64,000 nt of DNA, taken from contig NZ_JAHKQO010000036.1 in assembly GCF_018861065.1 (NCBI RefSeq), positions 645,865 through 709,864 on the forward strand. Reading direction: 5' to 3'. Made by a program: the position numbers and the translations under genes. The notes under the pieces are model-generated. The model saw only the letters and a program-made list of their open reading frames with translations, did no database searches and was not told the DNA's origin. The stretch comes from Paraglaciecola arctica. GTDB lineage: Bacteria; Pseudomonadota; Gammaproteobacteria; Enterobacterales; Alteromonadaceae. Below are positions 38,851 through 48,700 of the stretch, piece after piece; within the stretch, counting starts at the first letter, position 1; each line of letters opens with the position of its first letter.

Positions 38851-39796
38851 CGTCAGCAAAGATATCAACGAATCCTTGCCGACGGCACTATTTTTGATGG
38901 GGCCCACAGCATCTGGAAAAACGGACTTAGCAATTGAGCTATGCGAAAACCTACCTTGTGAAATAATCAGTGTTGACTCGGCATTGATATACCGAGGCAT
39001 GGACATAGGTACGGCTAAGCCAAGTGTAGTTGAGTTACAAAAGGCGCCACATAAATTAATTGATATTTTAGATCCCGCACAGAGCTATTCTGTTGCTGAA
39101 TTCAGAAGAGATGCACTTTCGGCGATGCAAGAGAGCGTCGCCAAAGGCAAAATTCCTTTGTTGGTAGGCGGTACTATGATGTATTACAAAGCCCTAGTTG
39201 ATGGACTTTCACCGTTACCGGAGTCAGATCAAGACGTTAGGAGAGCAATAGAAAAACAAGCCGAAACATCGGGTTGGGATGTATTACATCAACAGTTGGC
39301 GCAAATCGATCCTACGTCTGCAAAGCGAATTCACCCCAATGATCCGCAACGTTTAATCAGAGCCTTAGAAGTTTATCTTCTAACAAATCGCTCAATGACA
39401 GACTTGATGAAAACTAAATCCACCCCCATACCGTATAATATCAAGCAGTTTTGTATTGCTCCGCAAGATCGCAAAGTATTGCACCAGCGTATTGCTCAAC
39501 GATTCCAAAGCATGGTCGATAACGGTTTTCAGGCTGAAGTTGAAAAATTAAAGGGTCGTAGTGATCTACATTTAGATTTGCCTTCTATAAGGTGTGTAGG
39601 ATATCGGCAAATGTGGCAGTACTTAGATGGGGAATTCGATTTTCACGAAATGCGAGAAAAATCTATCGCCGCTACAAGACAACTAGCTAAAAGACAGTTG
39701 ACTTGGCTAAGAGGATGGGAAAATATTAACCCGTTAGACACGTTTTCGACTGACAATCTGTCGAAAGTCATTAAACTGAGTCAACTTCAATCCTAA
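38843..39796 (+). CDS. miaA: tRNA dimethylallyltransferase MiaA
   Basis: MiaA adds a dimethylallyl group to A37 of tRNAs reading UNN codons. The 317-residue protein has the P-loop GPTASGKT (20-27), [38 protein letters not shown] and [14 protein letters not shown]. The start at 38843 overlaps mutL by eight bases. A TTG three codons upstream (38834) is also in frame but unneeded. Confidence 0.96.
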   Translation: MNNVSKDINESLPTALFLMGPTASGKTDLAIELCENLPCEIISVDSALIYRGMDIGTAKPSVVELQKAPHKLIDILDPAQSYSVAEFRRDALSAMQESVAKGKIPLLVGGTMMYYKALVDGLSPLPESDQDVRRAIEKQAETSGWDVLHQQLAQIDPTSAKRIHPNDPQRLIRALEVYLLTNRSMTDLMKTKSTPIPYNIKQFCIAPQDRKVLHQRIAQRFQSMVDNGFQAEVEKLKGRSDLHLDLPSIRCVGYRQMWQYLDGEFDFHEMREKSIAATRQLAKRQLTWLRGWENINPLDTFSTDNLSKVIKLSQLQS

Positions 39797-39825
39797 AGCG
39801 GTCTATACAGCTATATGAATTTCTG

Positions 39826-39831
39826 TATAAT
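39826..39831 (+). promoter_or_regulatory. Candidate -10 element for hfq
   Basis: A perfect TATAAT preceded by TG lies 42 bases before the hfq start. No good -35 hexamer is present at the usual spacing. This fits the habit of hfq to have its own promoter inside the larger cluster. Confidence 0.5.
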
Positions 39832-39869
39832 CCCGAATTAGGGTAAATTTATAATAATAAAAAGGATAA

Positions 39870-40118
<249 letters not shown>

Positions 40119-40137
40119 ATGGTTTTAGGAGATTGGC

Positions 40138-41427
40138 TTGTTTGACCGTTATGCAGCAGGTGAGCAAGCTGTTTTAGTACATGTTGATTTTGCTGATGAA
40201 AATAGCAAAGAAGATTTATTAGAATTACAATTACTAGTGTCGTCAGCTGGTGTAAACGCAATAGACGTTGTCACCGGCACACGTCAAGCGCCTCAAGCCC
40301 GCTATTTTGTTGGTAGTGGCAAGGCTGAAGAAATTGCCAATGCAGTCAGAGCTCAGCAAGCTGATGTGGTAATTTTTAACCATAGTTTATCCCCTTCTCA
40401 AGAACGCAACCTTGAACAACTTTGTAAGTGTCGAGTACTCGATCGCACAGGACTAATTTTAGATATCTTCGCGCAGCGAGCACGTACTCATGAAGGAAAG
40501 TTACAAGTTGAACTCGCGCAGCTTAGGCATATTAGTACCCGTTTGATTCGTGGCTGGACTCACCTAGATAAACAAAAAGGTGGAATAGGTCTGCGCGGTC
40601 CTGGTGAAAGTCAACTTGAAACCGATAGAAGGCTATTAAGAGAAAGAATCAAAGCGATTTTGCGGCGTCTCGCTAAAGTACAAAAACAGCGAGAACAAGG
40701 GCGTCGCTCTAGAGTGAGAGCTGAAATCCCAACTATTTCATTAGTAGGCTATACCAACGCTGGTAAATCAACGCTATTTAATACCATGACACAATCTGCG
40801 GTGTATGCAGCAGATCAGTTATTTGCAACCTTAGATCCAACGCTCCGAAAAATTCAGTTACAAGATGTGGGCTCAGCAATTTTTGCAGATACGGTTGGTT
40901 TTATTAGACATCTCCCCCATGATCTTATTGCGGCCTTTAAAGCAACACTGCAGGAAACTCAACAAGCAAACCTGCTATTACATGTTGTTGACTATTCTGA
41001 TGAGCAGTTTCAAGAGAACATTGGACAAGTAGATGAAGTACTAGAAGAAATAGAAGCTGATGATATTCAACAATTAATAGTCTGTAATAAAATTGACCGC
41101 ATGGATGGTGTGAGTGCAAAAATAGATCGTGATGAATCAGGTATGCCAATCCGCGTTTGGATATCTGCCCAGCAAGGAATAGGGATTGATTTATTACTCG
41201 CAGCAATTACTGAATGTTTATCAAAAAACATGGTACAACATAGTTTGTCTATCCCGCCGCAGAAAAGTAATTTGCGAGGTGTATTTTTTGAGATGAATTG
41301 TATTGCTTCACAAGACTATGCGGACAATGGTAATTGGTTGGTCGAGGTACGAATGGAGCAAAGCGACTGGAACAGACTTATAAAACGTATCGACGCAGAT
41401 TTAGAGTCGTATATAGTGAAACATTAG
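40138..41427 (+). CDS. hflX: GTPase HflX
   Basis: HflX is a ribosome-associated GTPase that helps to split stalled ribosomes after stress. The 429-residue protein has the N-terminal HflX domain (GTRQAPQARYFVGSGKAEEI), the conserved linker GIGLRGPGESQLETDRR and the G domain with GYTNAGKS (204-211), DTVGFIRHLPHDL and NKID. It starts at a TTG (40138) with AGGAG six bases upstream. It lies between hfq and hflK in the usual order. Confidence 0.96.
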   Translation: MFDRYAAGEQAVLVHVDFADENSKEDLLELQLLVSSAGVNAIDVVTGTRQAPQARYFVGSGKAEEIANAVRAQQADVVIFNHSLSPSQERNLEQLCKCRVLDRTGLILDIFAQRARTHEGKLQVELAQLRHISTRLIRGWTHLDKQKGGIGLRGPGESQLETDRRLLRERIKAILRRLAKVQKQREQGRRSRVRAEIPTISLVGYTNAGKSTLFNTMTQSAVYAADQLFATLDPTLRKIQLQDVGSAIFADTVGFIRHLPHDLIAAFKATLQETQQANLLLHVVDYSDEQFQENIGQVDEVLEEIEADDIQQLIVCNKIDRMDGVSAKIDRDESGMPIRVWISAQQGIGIDLLLAAITECLSKNMVQHSLSIPPQKSNLRGVFFEMNCIASQDYADNGNWLVEVRMEQSDWNRLIKRIDADLESYIVKH

Positions 41428-41510
41428 CAAAACCTAACAGATCAAAAACTTTAAAATACGCGTATTGGTCCTAGACCTAATTTATTGAATTAACTAGTTG
41501 GAGAGAAATA

Positions 41511-42668
41511 ATGGCTTGGAATGAGCCCGGTGGAAACAATAATGATCCTTGGAAAAACAAGGGCGGCCGAGATCAAGGCCCGCCTGATTTAGACGAGGTA
41601 TTCAAAAACTTGATGAATAAGTTTGGCAAGTTTGGTGGTGGTAACAATAGCGGTTCATCTGGCGGTAAAAGCCTTGGTGGCATTGGCATGGCCGTTATTA
41701 TTGGCATAATAGTCATTGGCTGGGTGTTTAGTGGTTTTTACACTATTCGTGAAGCCGAGCGCGGCGTAGTATTGCGTTTTGGTGAATTTAGTCACTTTGT
41801 CGATCCAGGCTTACGCTGGAAACCCACTTTTGTGGATACCGTCAAACCTGTTGATGTACAGACTATCCGCTCAATGCCTTCGTCTGGTTCAATGCTAACT
41901 GAAGACGAAAACGTAGTACGTGTTGAAATGGAAGTTCAGTACCGCATCCTCGAACCATACAAATACAGTTTTGCTGTGACTAGTCCAGAAGAAAGTTTAA
42001 GCCAAGCTTTTGATAGCGCCATTCGTTATGTAGTGGGTCATTCAAAAATGGATGACGTATTAACTAGCGGCCGCGAAGACGCTAGACAAGCAGTGCGTGA
42101 TGAATTAACCGGTATTATCGAATCCTACGATATGGGTATCTCTATTGTTGATATGAACTTCAAGGATGCAAGACCACCAGAGGAAGTAAAAGAAGCCTTT
42201 GATGATGCCATTGCAGCGCAAGAAGATGAACAACGCTTTATCAATGAAGCTGAAGCTTACTCTCGAGAAATCGAGCCTCGTGCCCGTGGCCAAGTTAATC
42301 GTATGGCGCAAGAAGCACAAGCTTATAAAGAACGTGTAACGTTAGAAGCTCAAGGTGAAATAGCGCGTTTTGAAGAATTATTACCGCAATACAAAGCAGC
42401 GCCAGAGGTGACACGTAGCAGGATCTACATTGAATCTATGGAAGAAGTATACGGCAATACCAGTAAAATTTTGGTCGATACACAAGGCACTGGAAACATG
42501 ATGTACTTACCCTTAGATAAAATATTGAGTAGCCAATCGGGACCAACTATTCCTGCAAACATTAGAAGTACAATTGAAGGATTGCGGAATCAAGACAATG
42601 ATACCCAGGCGGTTAGCTCCAATTCCAGAACCAGTCGTACTAGCGGCGTTCGAAGTGGGAGAAACTAA
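41511..42668 (+). CDS. hflK: FtsH protease regulator HflK
   Basis: HflK forms with HflC a membrane cage that encloses the FtsH protease. The 385-residue protein has a Gly/Asn-rich N-terminus (AWNEPGGNNNDPW), one membrane helix (about 56-78) and an SPFH/band-7 domain (IREAERGVVLRFGEF, PPEEVKEAFDDAIAAQEDE). A Ser/Arg-rich tail ends the protein. A GGAGAG ribosome binding site precedes it, and hflC starts three bases after the stop. Confidence 0.97.
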   Translation: MAWNEPGGNNNDPWKNKGGRDQGPPDLDEVFKNLMNKFGKFGGGNNSGSSGGKSLGGIGMAVIIGIIVIGWVFSGFYTIREAERGVVLRFGEFSHFVDPGLRWKPTFVDTVKPVDVQTIRSMPSSGSMLTEDENVVRVEMEVQYRILEPYKYSFAVTSPEESLSQAFDSAIRYVVGHSKMDDVLTSGREDARQAVRDELTGIIESYDMGISIVDMNFKDARPPEEVKEAFDDAIAAQEDEQRFINEAEAYSREIEPRARGQVNRMAQEAQAYKERVTLEAQGEIARFEELLPQYKAAPEVTRSRIYIESMEEVYGNTSKILVDTQGTGNMMYLPLDKILSSQSGPTIPANIRSTIEGLRNQDNDTQAVSSNSRTSRTSGVRSGRN

Positions 42669-42671
42669 GCG

Positions 42672-43556
42672 ATGAAAAATTTTATTGCACTAATAATCGT
42701 AGCCTTAGGCTTACTTATTTTTGGTTCGTTGTTTGTTGTAGAAGAAGGCAACAAAGCCATAGTTATCCAATTTGGTAAGGTACAAAGAGATAGCGATACT
42801 GGCGACACCAAAGTTTTCGAGCCCGGTTTACATTTAAAACTGCCGTTTTTCGATCGCGTAGTTAGCCTTGATGCTCGTATTCAAACCTTAGATGAGGTAC
42901 CGGATCGTTTTGTCACTTCAGAGAAAAAAGATTTAATTGTCGACTTGTATGTTAAGTGGAGAATTGAAGATTTTGCCAAGTATTATTTGGCAACTGGCGG
43001 TATCAAAGCCAGCGCTGAAATACTGTTACAACAAAAAGTGAATAATGGACTGCGTTCTGAATTTGGTACACGTACTATTCAGCAAATTGTTTCTGGTGAG
43101 CGTTCAGAATTGATGGACGAAGCGATGGAGCAAGCTGCTACAAGCTCAGATGAGTTAGGCATAAGAATTGTTGACGTACGTGTTAAACAAATCAATTTGC
43201 CGCTAGAAGTGCGTAACTTTATTTTCGAACGTATGCGCACAGAGCGTGAAGCGGTAGCCAGAGAGCATCGTTCTGAAGGTAAAGAAAAAGCCGAAATTAT
43301 CAAAGCAGACATTGATGCCAAAATAACGGTAATGTTAGCCGATGCAGAACGAAACTTGCGTAAACTCAAAGGTGAAGGTGATGCTCAAGCAGCTCAAATT
43401 TATGCAGAAACCTATACAAAAGATCCTGAGTTCTATAGCTTTCTACGCAGCATGGACGCCTATAAGAAAAGTTTCAGCAGCAAACAAGATGTCTTGGTGG
43501 TCGAACCCGACAGTGACTTCTTCCGTTATATGAAGGGCCAAAAAGGCAATAAATAA
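42672..43556 (+). CDS. hflC: FtsH protease regulator HflC
   Basis: This 294-residue partner of HflK has an N-terminal membrane helix (about 4-24) and an SPFH domain with VVEEGNKAIVIQFGKV, DVRVKQINLPLEV and REHRSEGKEKAEIIKADIDAK. It ends the conserved block that starts with nnrD. A strong terminator follows 24 bases after the stop codon. Confidence 0.97.
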   Translation: MKNFIALIIVALGLLIFGSLFVVEEGNKAIVIQFGKVQRDSDTGDTKVFEPGLHLKLPFFDRVVSLDARIQTLDEVPDRFVTSEKKDLIVDLYVKWRIEDFAKYYLATGGIKASAEILLQQKVNNGLRSEFGTRTIQQIVSGERSELMDEAMEQAATSSDELGIRIVDVRVKQINLPLEVRNFIFERMRTEREAVAREHRSEGKEKAEIIKADIDAKITVMLADAERNLRKLKGEGDAQAAQIYAETYTKDPEFYSFLRSMDAYKKSFSSKQDVLVVEPDSDFFRYMKGQKGNK

Positions 43557-43580
43557 TGTCTAGTTGGTAAACCATATAAA

Positions 43581-43605
43581 AAAGCGCCAATAGGCGCTTT
43601 TTTTG
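43581..43605 (+). terminator. Rho-independent terminator after hflC
   Basis: The stem AAAGCGCC/GGCGCTTT (43581-43588 with 43593-43600) has a four-base loop and a T-tract. It closes the nnrD-to-hflC transcript. Confidence 0.93.
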
Positions 43606-43722
43606 CGCCTACAGTGTTTGTCATTTAAGACAGTGGTATCAATAGCAAGCCTTGCAACTCAAGGCAATTTCCCACACTATAAAATATCCATCTGCCACAA
43701 CAACCTAACCAAGGTAATATTA

Positions 43723-44109
43723 ATGAAGTTTTTAGCTGGTTTTATGACCTTTATGGTCGCCCTTTTACATATAGGTATAATGGTGTTGGAGATGTTTTTT
43801 TGGAATCATCCAGTGGGGCAAAAAATATTCTCAATGTCGGCCGAAGTCGCCAAGTCGTCTGAAGTACTTGCCATGAATCAAGGTTTGTATAATAGCTTTT
43901 TGGGGGTTGGACTGCTTTGGGCGTTAATTAGCGGAAATCAAAGCCTTAAAGTATTCCTACTTATATGTATCACTATTGCCGGTATTTTTGGCGGTCTCAC
44001 CGCTAAAACAAGCATCTTATTTGTACAAGCATTGCCTGGATTTATAACACTTTTATTGGTACTAAAATCTAAGAGACGCCAAGCTGGCGAAGCTAGACTT
44101 TTTTCATAA
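43723..44109 (+). CDS. DUF1304 family membrane protein
   Basis: The 128-residue protein has four hydrophobic helices and the DUF1304 features: LLHIGIMVLEMFFWNHPVGQKIF, MNQGLYNSFLGVGLLWAL and a third helix with IAGIFGGLTAK. The family is of unknown function and has some likeness to small DoxX-type membrane proteins. The ATG at 43723 is chosen because AAGG lies eight bases upstream and the first helix begins there. The frame is open further upstream to 43603 but that part is not protein-like. Confidence 0.88.
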   Translation: MKFLAGFMTFMVALLHIGIMVLEMFFWNHPVGQKIFSMSAEVAKSSEVLAMNQGLYNSFLGVGLLWALISGNQSLKVFLLICITIAGIFGGLTAKTSILFVQALPGFITLLLVLKSKRRQAGEARLFS

Positions 44110-44136
44110 TATAAGACTATCCACAACACCTGTAAA

Positions 44137-44160
44137 AAAGGCTACTAAAGTAGCCTTTCT
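44137..44160 (+). terminator. Rho-independent terminator after the DUF1304 gene
   Basis: A stem of nine pairs (44137-44145 with 44150-44158) has a TAAA loop and a T/C-rich tail. It separates the gene from the convergent TPR lipoprotein gene. Confidence 0.8.
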
Positions 44161-44235
44161 CTCTATCTAGCATAGCGTTTCGTTTAGCTCTGCTACCAAC
44201 CTAGCAGCCAAACAAAAACAACTGATCTTCAATTA

Positions 44236-47004
44236 TTATTCTAATCCAAAATCTGCTTTTAGCTTGCTTATCCTATCGATAGACTTTTGTTGTTTCATTT
44301 CCCTTTGCCCGAGTTTACGTTTAGCAAGGAACGACTCTTCTGCTAACAACAAAGTTTCAACATAATTTAGATAAATTTCTTCATTATCCATCTCATCGGT
44401 AACCGCTCTATCGTATAACTTTATCGCCTCAGTATAGTTTTTCTCAGCTACTAATATTTGCGCTAACGTATCCAATGCAGCAGAGTTATCGGGTTTCAGC
44501 GCAACGGCTTTTTCGCCGAAGCTTTTTGCCTTTTGAAGATCACCATTTTGTAAATGCAAATATGCTAAATTATTGTTTGCAATATAATTATTCGGATTTT
44601 GTTGCAGTGCCACTTCATAAGTTAACATGGCTTTCGTTACATCATCACCTATCTGTCTTTCAGCCAGTAACATTTTCGCGGCTAAGTCATTGGGATGTTG
44701 CTCGACATGCTGACTAAGCAAATCAATGCTTTTTTCAGGTTGCTGCAAGGTTTCATAGGTAAAAACTAGCAACATCACATTTTTAATATTTGGCATAGAA
44801 TTATAAGCGATTAATGCATTTTCTAACGCCAACTCTGGTTGTTTATTGTTCAATTGAAATCGCGCTAAGAAACCTTTAGTAATTGGCAACTCAAGTAAGT
44901 CTTCCGGTAATTTATCATAAGCAGTTTGTGCAGCTGGATAATCTCCTTGCATAAGTAAGAAGTGAGTATTCAACAATTGCATTTGAACATCGTCACGATT
45001 GTTAAGAAACCCTTGGGTTAAATTCGCGCCTTCTTCAAACTTATTTTGGCTATCGAGTAGCAGCAGTTTTCCAACTACCGCATCTTTATCATTCGGCGAT
45101 TTTTGTAACCACGCGTCATAATGCTGAGTCGCTGGACGCAATTGATTGGTTTTAATCAAGCTTTGGCCAAGTGTTTTCCAATAGGCTTTGGGCAAGTCTT
45201 TCTGATCTTTTACTTCATTCAATAACTCTATAGCTTTCTGGTAATTAGACTCAACAACTTCAACCCTAGCCAGTAGTAACCTAGTAGTTAGATTGGTTGG
45301 ATCACTTTTAAAAGCAGCTTGAATTTTCTCGATTCCTGAAGACTGTTTATTTTGTTGTTTGCTGACCAAATAATAGGTTGCTAAAGCAGATGAACTGTTA
45401 GGATATTCAACTAATAAATCATCTAGTAGCGAGTTTGCCTGCTGCACATTCTCTTGAGCTAGCGCCAAATTCACCATCGCTAGCTTAGGTGACGGGCTCG
45501 TTTTGTCCAAAGTTGATGCTTTCTCAAATTCCACTTTTGCTTCATTAAATTTCTGTTGCCGAGTATATACATCACCTGCCAACATATAGGGTTTCGCATC
45601 ATTGGGGCTGGTATTTTTCCAATTGCTAGCCAATTCTAACGCTTTGTCATATTGCTTAGTCACTATGTAAGCTTTTGCTAGCGTGGTTTGTGCACTCACC
45701 AACTCAGGTGATTTATTTACTGCCTCTTCTAAATTAACTATGCCATCTAGATTGTTTAGTGAAAGTTGCAGCAATCCTAGACGGGTTAAGTCTTCGGCAG
45801 TGCGGCTAATGTCAGTAGATTTCTCAATAAATGCTTTGGCTTCTTTTTCATAGCCACCACGTAACAATTCATAACTGGCTTTAGAAAACAAAGGTGCATC
45901 TTCTTCAGATAGTGTGTCCAGTCGATTTAATACATCCCCCACCTCAGAAGTGAGTCCTAATTGCAATTGACTAGCCGCCAGCAATCTCAATCCTGGGTGA
46001 TTATCTGGCAACAATGCCGCAATATAGGTCAAATGCCGGTTGGCGCTATCGTAATCTTGTAATTGATACGCCGAATAACCAGCAATCAGACGAATAGACG
46101 GATCTTCAACATTAGCATTGATAGCAATTTCGGCGCGTTTTAAGGCGTTAGCATAGTCACCTTTTTGAGCATAAGTGGCAGCTTTAAGTTGATTTAAAAG
46201 AGGATTGAGGTCGTTGACTACCAGTAACTCATCTAAATAGGGATCAGCCGCTGCTAAATCGCCTATATCGACTAATAACTTAGCCAATACAAACGTTGTT
46301 TGTAAGTCTTCAGGATAAAACTGCACATAGTCTTTGTATATGTCAGCGGCTTCTTTAGGTTTATTAAGTGACAATTTTAACTGCGCTAATAATTTCAGAA
46401 CTTCAGCGTTCTGAGGAGCTTGTTCCCTTAGTTTTGCTACTTCGGTAGAGGCGGCTTCGTATTCCTGATCGAGCACCAACGAATACGCTGTAGTTAATCC
46501 CTTAAAAACAGAACTGGTTTCCAACTCAGATAATTCTTCAATCAATATACGAGCATCATCAAGCTTATTTAACCGGGCCAAAGAGACTACTTTAAAATAG
46601 CCAATTTCAGCTCGCTCGACTGAAGTTAATCCAACTTCAGAATGTTCCAATTTACTGATAGCAGAGTAGGCACCGGTGCGCTGGTAAGCTTGGGTAATGA
46701 GCGGCAATACCTTGGATGCTTCATAGCCATATTCTAAAGCACGATTCAGCTCTTTTTCTGCACTTTCAAACTGATTCTGTTGCATGTAAAGTTGACCAAG
46801 TTCAAATCTAGCTTGAGCCGACCTAGGCTCTAATTGCACCGCATTTTTCAACGCAACAACTGCAGCCGCAGGATCATTTTCAGCAATGTATTGTTTAGCT
46901 TCCGTTATATACTCGTCACTGGTTTGTTTGCCGCAACCTGATAACGTACCTAATGCAACAGCAGCCAAAGCATATTTTAATTGCGTTGAATAAAAGCCTT
47001 TCAT
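44236..47004 (-). CDS. TPR-repeat lipoprotein of the PEP-CTERM/PrsT type
   Basis: This 922-residue protein has a lipoprotein signal peptide with lipobox LSGC (Cys24, Gly at +2, so probably sorted to the outer membrane). About twenty TPR-like helical repeats follow, with patterns such as PRSAQARFELGQLYMQQNQF and NNYIANNNLAYLHLQNGDL. The length, the lipobox and the first repeats match the PEP-CTERM system TPR lipoprotein (PrsT) family, which accompanies exosortase-linked export of exopolysaccharide or sorted proteins. No exosortase or PEP-CTERM gene is visible near it. An AAGGA ribosome binding site precedes the start. Function is unproven. Confidence 0.85.
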   Translation of the reverse strand: MKGFYSTQLKYALAAVALGTLSGCGKQTSDEYITEAKQYIAENDPAAAVVALKNAVQLEPRSAQARFELGQLYMQQNQFESAEKELNRALEYGYEASKVLPLITQAYQRTGAYSAISKLEHSEVGLTSVERAEIGYFKVVSLARLNKLDDARILIEELSELETSSVFKGLTTAYSLVLDQEYEAASTEVAKLREQAPQNAEVLKLLAQLKLSLNKPKEAADIYKDYVQFYPEDLQTTFVLAKLLVDIGDLAAADPYLDELLVVNDLNPLLNQLKAATYAQKGDYANALKRAEIAINANVEDPSIRLIAGYSAYQLQDYDSANRHLTYIAALLPDNHPGLRLLAASQLQLGLTSEVGDVLNRLDTLSEEDAPLFSKASYELLRGGYEKEAKAFIEKSTDISRTAEDLTRLGLLQLSLNNLDGIVNLEEAVNKSPELVSAQTTLAKAYIVTKQYDKALELASNWKNTSPNDAKPYMLAGDVYTRQQKFNEAKVEFEKASTLDKTSPSPKLAMVNLALAQENVQQANSLLDDLLVEYPNSSSALATYYLVSKQQNKQSSGIEKIQAAFKSDPTNLTTRLLLARVEVVESNYQKAIELLNEVKDQKDLPKAYWKTLGQSLIKTNQLRPATQHYDAWLQKSPNDKDAVVGKLLLLDSQNKFEEGANLTQGFLNNRDDVQMQLLNTHFLLMQGDYPAAQTAYDKLPEDLLELPITKGFLARFQLNNKQPELALENALIAYNSMPNIKNVMLLVFTYETLQQPEKSIDLLSQHVEQHPNDLAAKMLLAERQIGDDVTKAMLTYEVALQQNPNNYIANNNLAYLHLQNGDLQKAKSFGEKAVALKPDNSAALDTLAQILVAEKNYTEAIKLYDRAVTDEMDNEEIYLNYVETLLLAEESFLAKRKLGQREMKQQKSIDRISKLKADFGLE

Positions 47005-47100
47005 GTAGATTATTCCTTGTTTTACTTCATGTGGTTATATAATGACATGTGTCTTAATCTTATGCGACTAGCACTATTAGTTTTATTAAAATGACGCTAA

Positions 47101-48369
47101 TTATCGGGTTTGTGGTGTACTCGCAACGTTGAATACCGCATCCCATCGCGCATCAAGTTGTGCCTGCGCAGCACTAATAGCTAAAGCGGTATATAGACCC
47201 GCATTTAAATTAACGATGCCAAATCGTTGTAATTTACCCAAAGCGTCAGAAATTTCAAAATCGATTGGGAAATTAAATTTGTCTTCAAACCATTTTTCTA
47301 TTTTTGTGTCTAATTGCTCACTAGTCATGGGTTTACCTTCAGACAAGAGAAAATAGTAAGCTAAGATAGTCTCTTTGCACTCTTCTTCTTCGGCAGCGTC
47401 AATAAGATGGTGAAATACCCCCGAGTTATTGTCTAGATTTTTGAAATACAGGTTATCCGCCAAGGCTTTCATAAACCGCAATTTGCGATTTTTAAACTTA
47501 CTCCATTCCTTGAAAACAAAACCACCTAACACCCCAGCCCCAACCCCTAAAGCTAGCAATTCTTGAGTAGTAATAGCCACCTCTTTATTACTTAACCCAA
47601 ACCAATAACTCAATATACCCGCGAGAACTATTAACGAGGCCCCAAGCTTTGTAACGAATACAACCGCTCCACCAACCAACGCGGAGCCTCCTATTATGGC
47701 TTTATCAATAGTTCGCATTCGCACCTCACTATTAGGAAATAACATTTCCAAATCCGCCTTAGGTACATTTTGAAATAACTTAATGATCGTGGACCCCGCT
47801 TCAAAATTTGCGATTTTGGTTTTTTTGTATTTGAAGTAATTCTCATCTTTAAATTTTATATACACTGCTACTTTGTCGTAATTAGTAAAACTAATGGTTT
47901 TCTTAAATAATCCAGCAAATTTACTTATTGTTTCTGATTGTTGATATTCACCACGCCGATAAAAAACCACATCTTCAAAATCTTCAAATTCAACCGCTAG
48001 CCTGACCTTAAACAACGACTCTTCTTGCAAGGCTTCTTGTAAGTCTTTATCTGTAACCTGTTCAAAGTTGGCAGCATTTAAAACTTGAATAAATCTAGCG
48101 CTAAAATTTGTCTGTTTCGTTTCCAAATCATTAGCTGTTAATTGAGTTACTGCTAAGGTGTCGGAATTTGGATCGAAAGGTGCATAACTGTCTTTTAATT
48201 CCTCAAGGACTTGGTGATACTCAAAATGCAAAGTACTGACGATTAAATGGCAAAGTGTTTTGAATTCACCTTGTTGCTCACAAGTTAATCGATCATCTGC
48301 TATACACGCTTGGATTAAATCTGTTTTTCGCAAAGGGATAAATCGATCTTTCTTGATACTGGGTTTCAT
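47101..48369 (-). CDS. TMEM143-like (DUF3754) membrane protein
   Basis: The 422-residue protein has a soluble N-terminal part with features of the TMEM143/DUF3754 family: EDFEDVVFYRRGEYQ (about 129-143), VAVYIKFKDENYFKYK and LFQNVPKADLEMLFPNSEVRM (about 198-218). Hydrophobic helices lie at about 225-258 and 268-287. The C-terminal part has DNLYFKNLDNNSGVFHHLIDAAEEEECKE, quoted in part as NNSGVFHHLIDAAEEEE. The family is known from mitochondria of eukaryotes and from scattered bacteria, without a function. An AAAGG ribosome binding site precedes the ATG. It is transcribed away from the helicase gene, so the two share the upstream region. Confidence 0.8.
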   Translation of the reverse strand: MKPSIKKDRFIPLRKTDLIQACIADDRLTCEQQGEFKTLCHLIVSTLHFEYHQVLEELKDSYAPFDPNSDTLAVTQLTANDLETKQTNFSARFIQVLNAANFEQVTDKDLQEALQEESLFKVRLAVEFEDFEDVVFYRRGEYQQSETISKFAGLFKKTISFTNYDKVAVYIKFKDENYFKYKKTKIANFEAGSTIIKLFQNVPKADLEMLFPNSEVRMRTIDKAIIGGSALVGGAVVFVTKLGASLIVLAGILSYWFGLSNKEVAITTQELLALGVGAGVLGGFVFKEWSKFKNRKLRFMKALADNLYFKNLDNNSGVFHHLIDAAEEEECKETILAYYFLLSEGKPMTSEQLDTKIEKWFEDKFNFPIDFEISDALGKLQRFGIVNLNAGLYTALAISAAQAQLDARWDAVFNVASTPQTR

Positions 48370-48700
48370 AGTTGCCTTTTGTTATCTTGATAAAACTTCG
48401 TTTTAATTTAAAAAATCACCAAATGAATAAATTAGTCGACATATGTTAATCGCAACACATAACTAAATGACATATTTGCAACATTATTGACAATAAACCA
48501 CAAAGTGCTGCACCACAAAATGGCATTTTCTAAAAATAATGCAATTAAACAAAGCATTACATGGAGTAAATGCTGAAAATCGAATATAATTTGACCTTTG
48601 AAACCGTGCCGGCTTCGCCTTAAATAATTGTTTTACTGATTTTAGAAATTGTATTACCGATTCAAATAACGCTGTGCCTGCCTGTACCCTGGGAAAATTG
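48370..48700. other. Intergenic region between the DUF3754 and DEAD-box helicase genes
   Basis: These 331 bases hold no credible gene. The right-hand part contains a perfect TATAAT (48585-48590) about 110 bases before the helicase start, so a leader of about 100 bases is likely. Cold-shock RNA helicases are often controlled through long leaders, but I could not fold a convincing structure by eye. Confidence 0.5.
48585..48590 (+). promoter_or_regulatory. Candidate -10 element for the DEAD-box helicase
   Basis: A perfect TATAAT, with a weak -35-like TGGAGT at 48562-48567 (17-base spacing). It would give a leader of roughly 100 bases before the ATG at 48701. Confidence 0.4.

Noticed and set aside
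44236-47004. Internal repeats in the TPR lipoprotein gene as possible DNA repeats
   Set aside because: The repetition is at the protein level (degenerate TPR units); the DNA copies are not close enough to be a repeat array.
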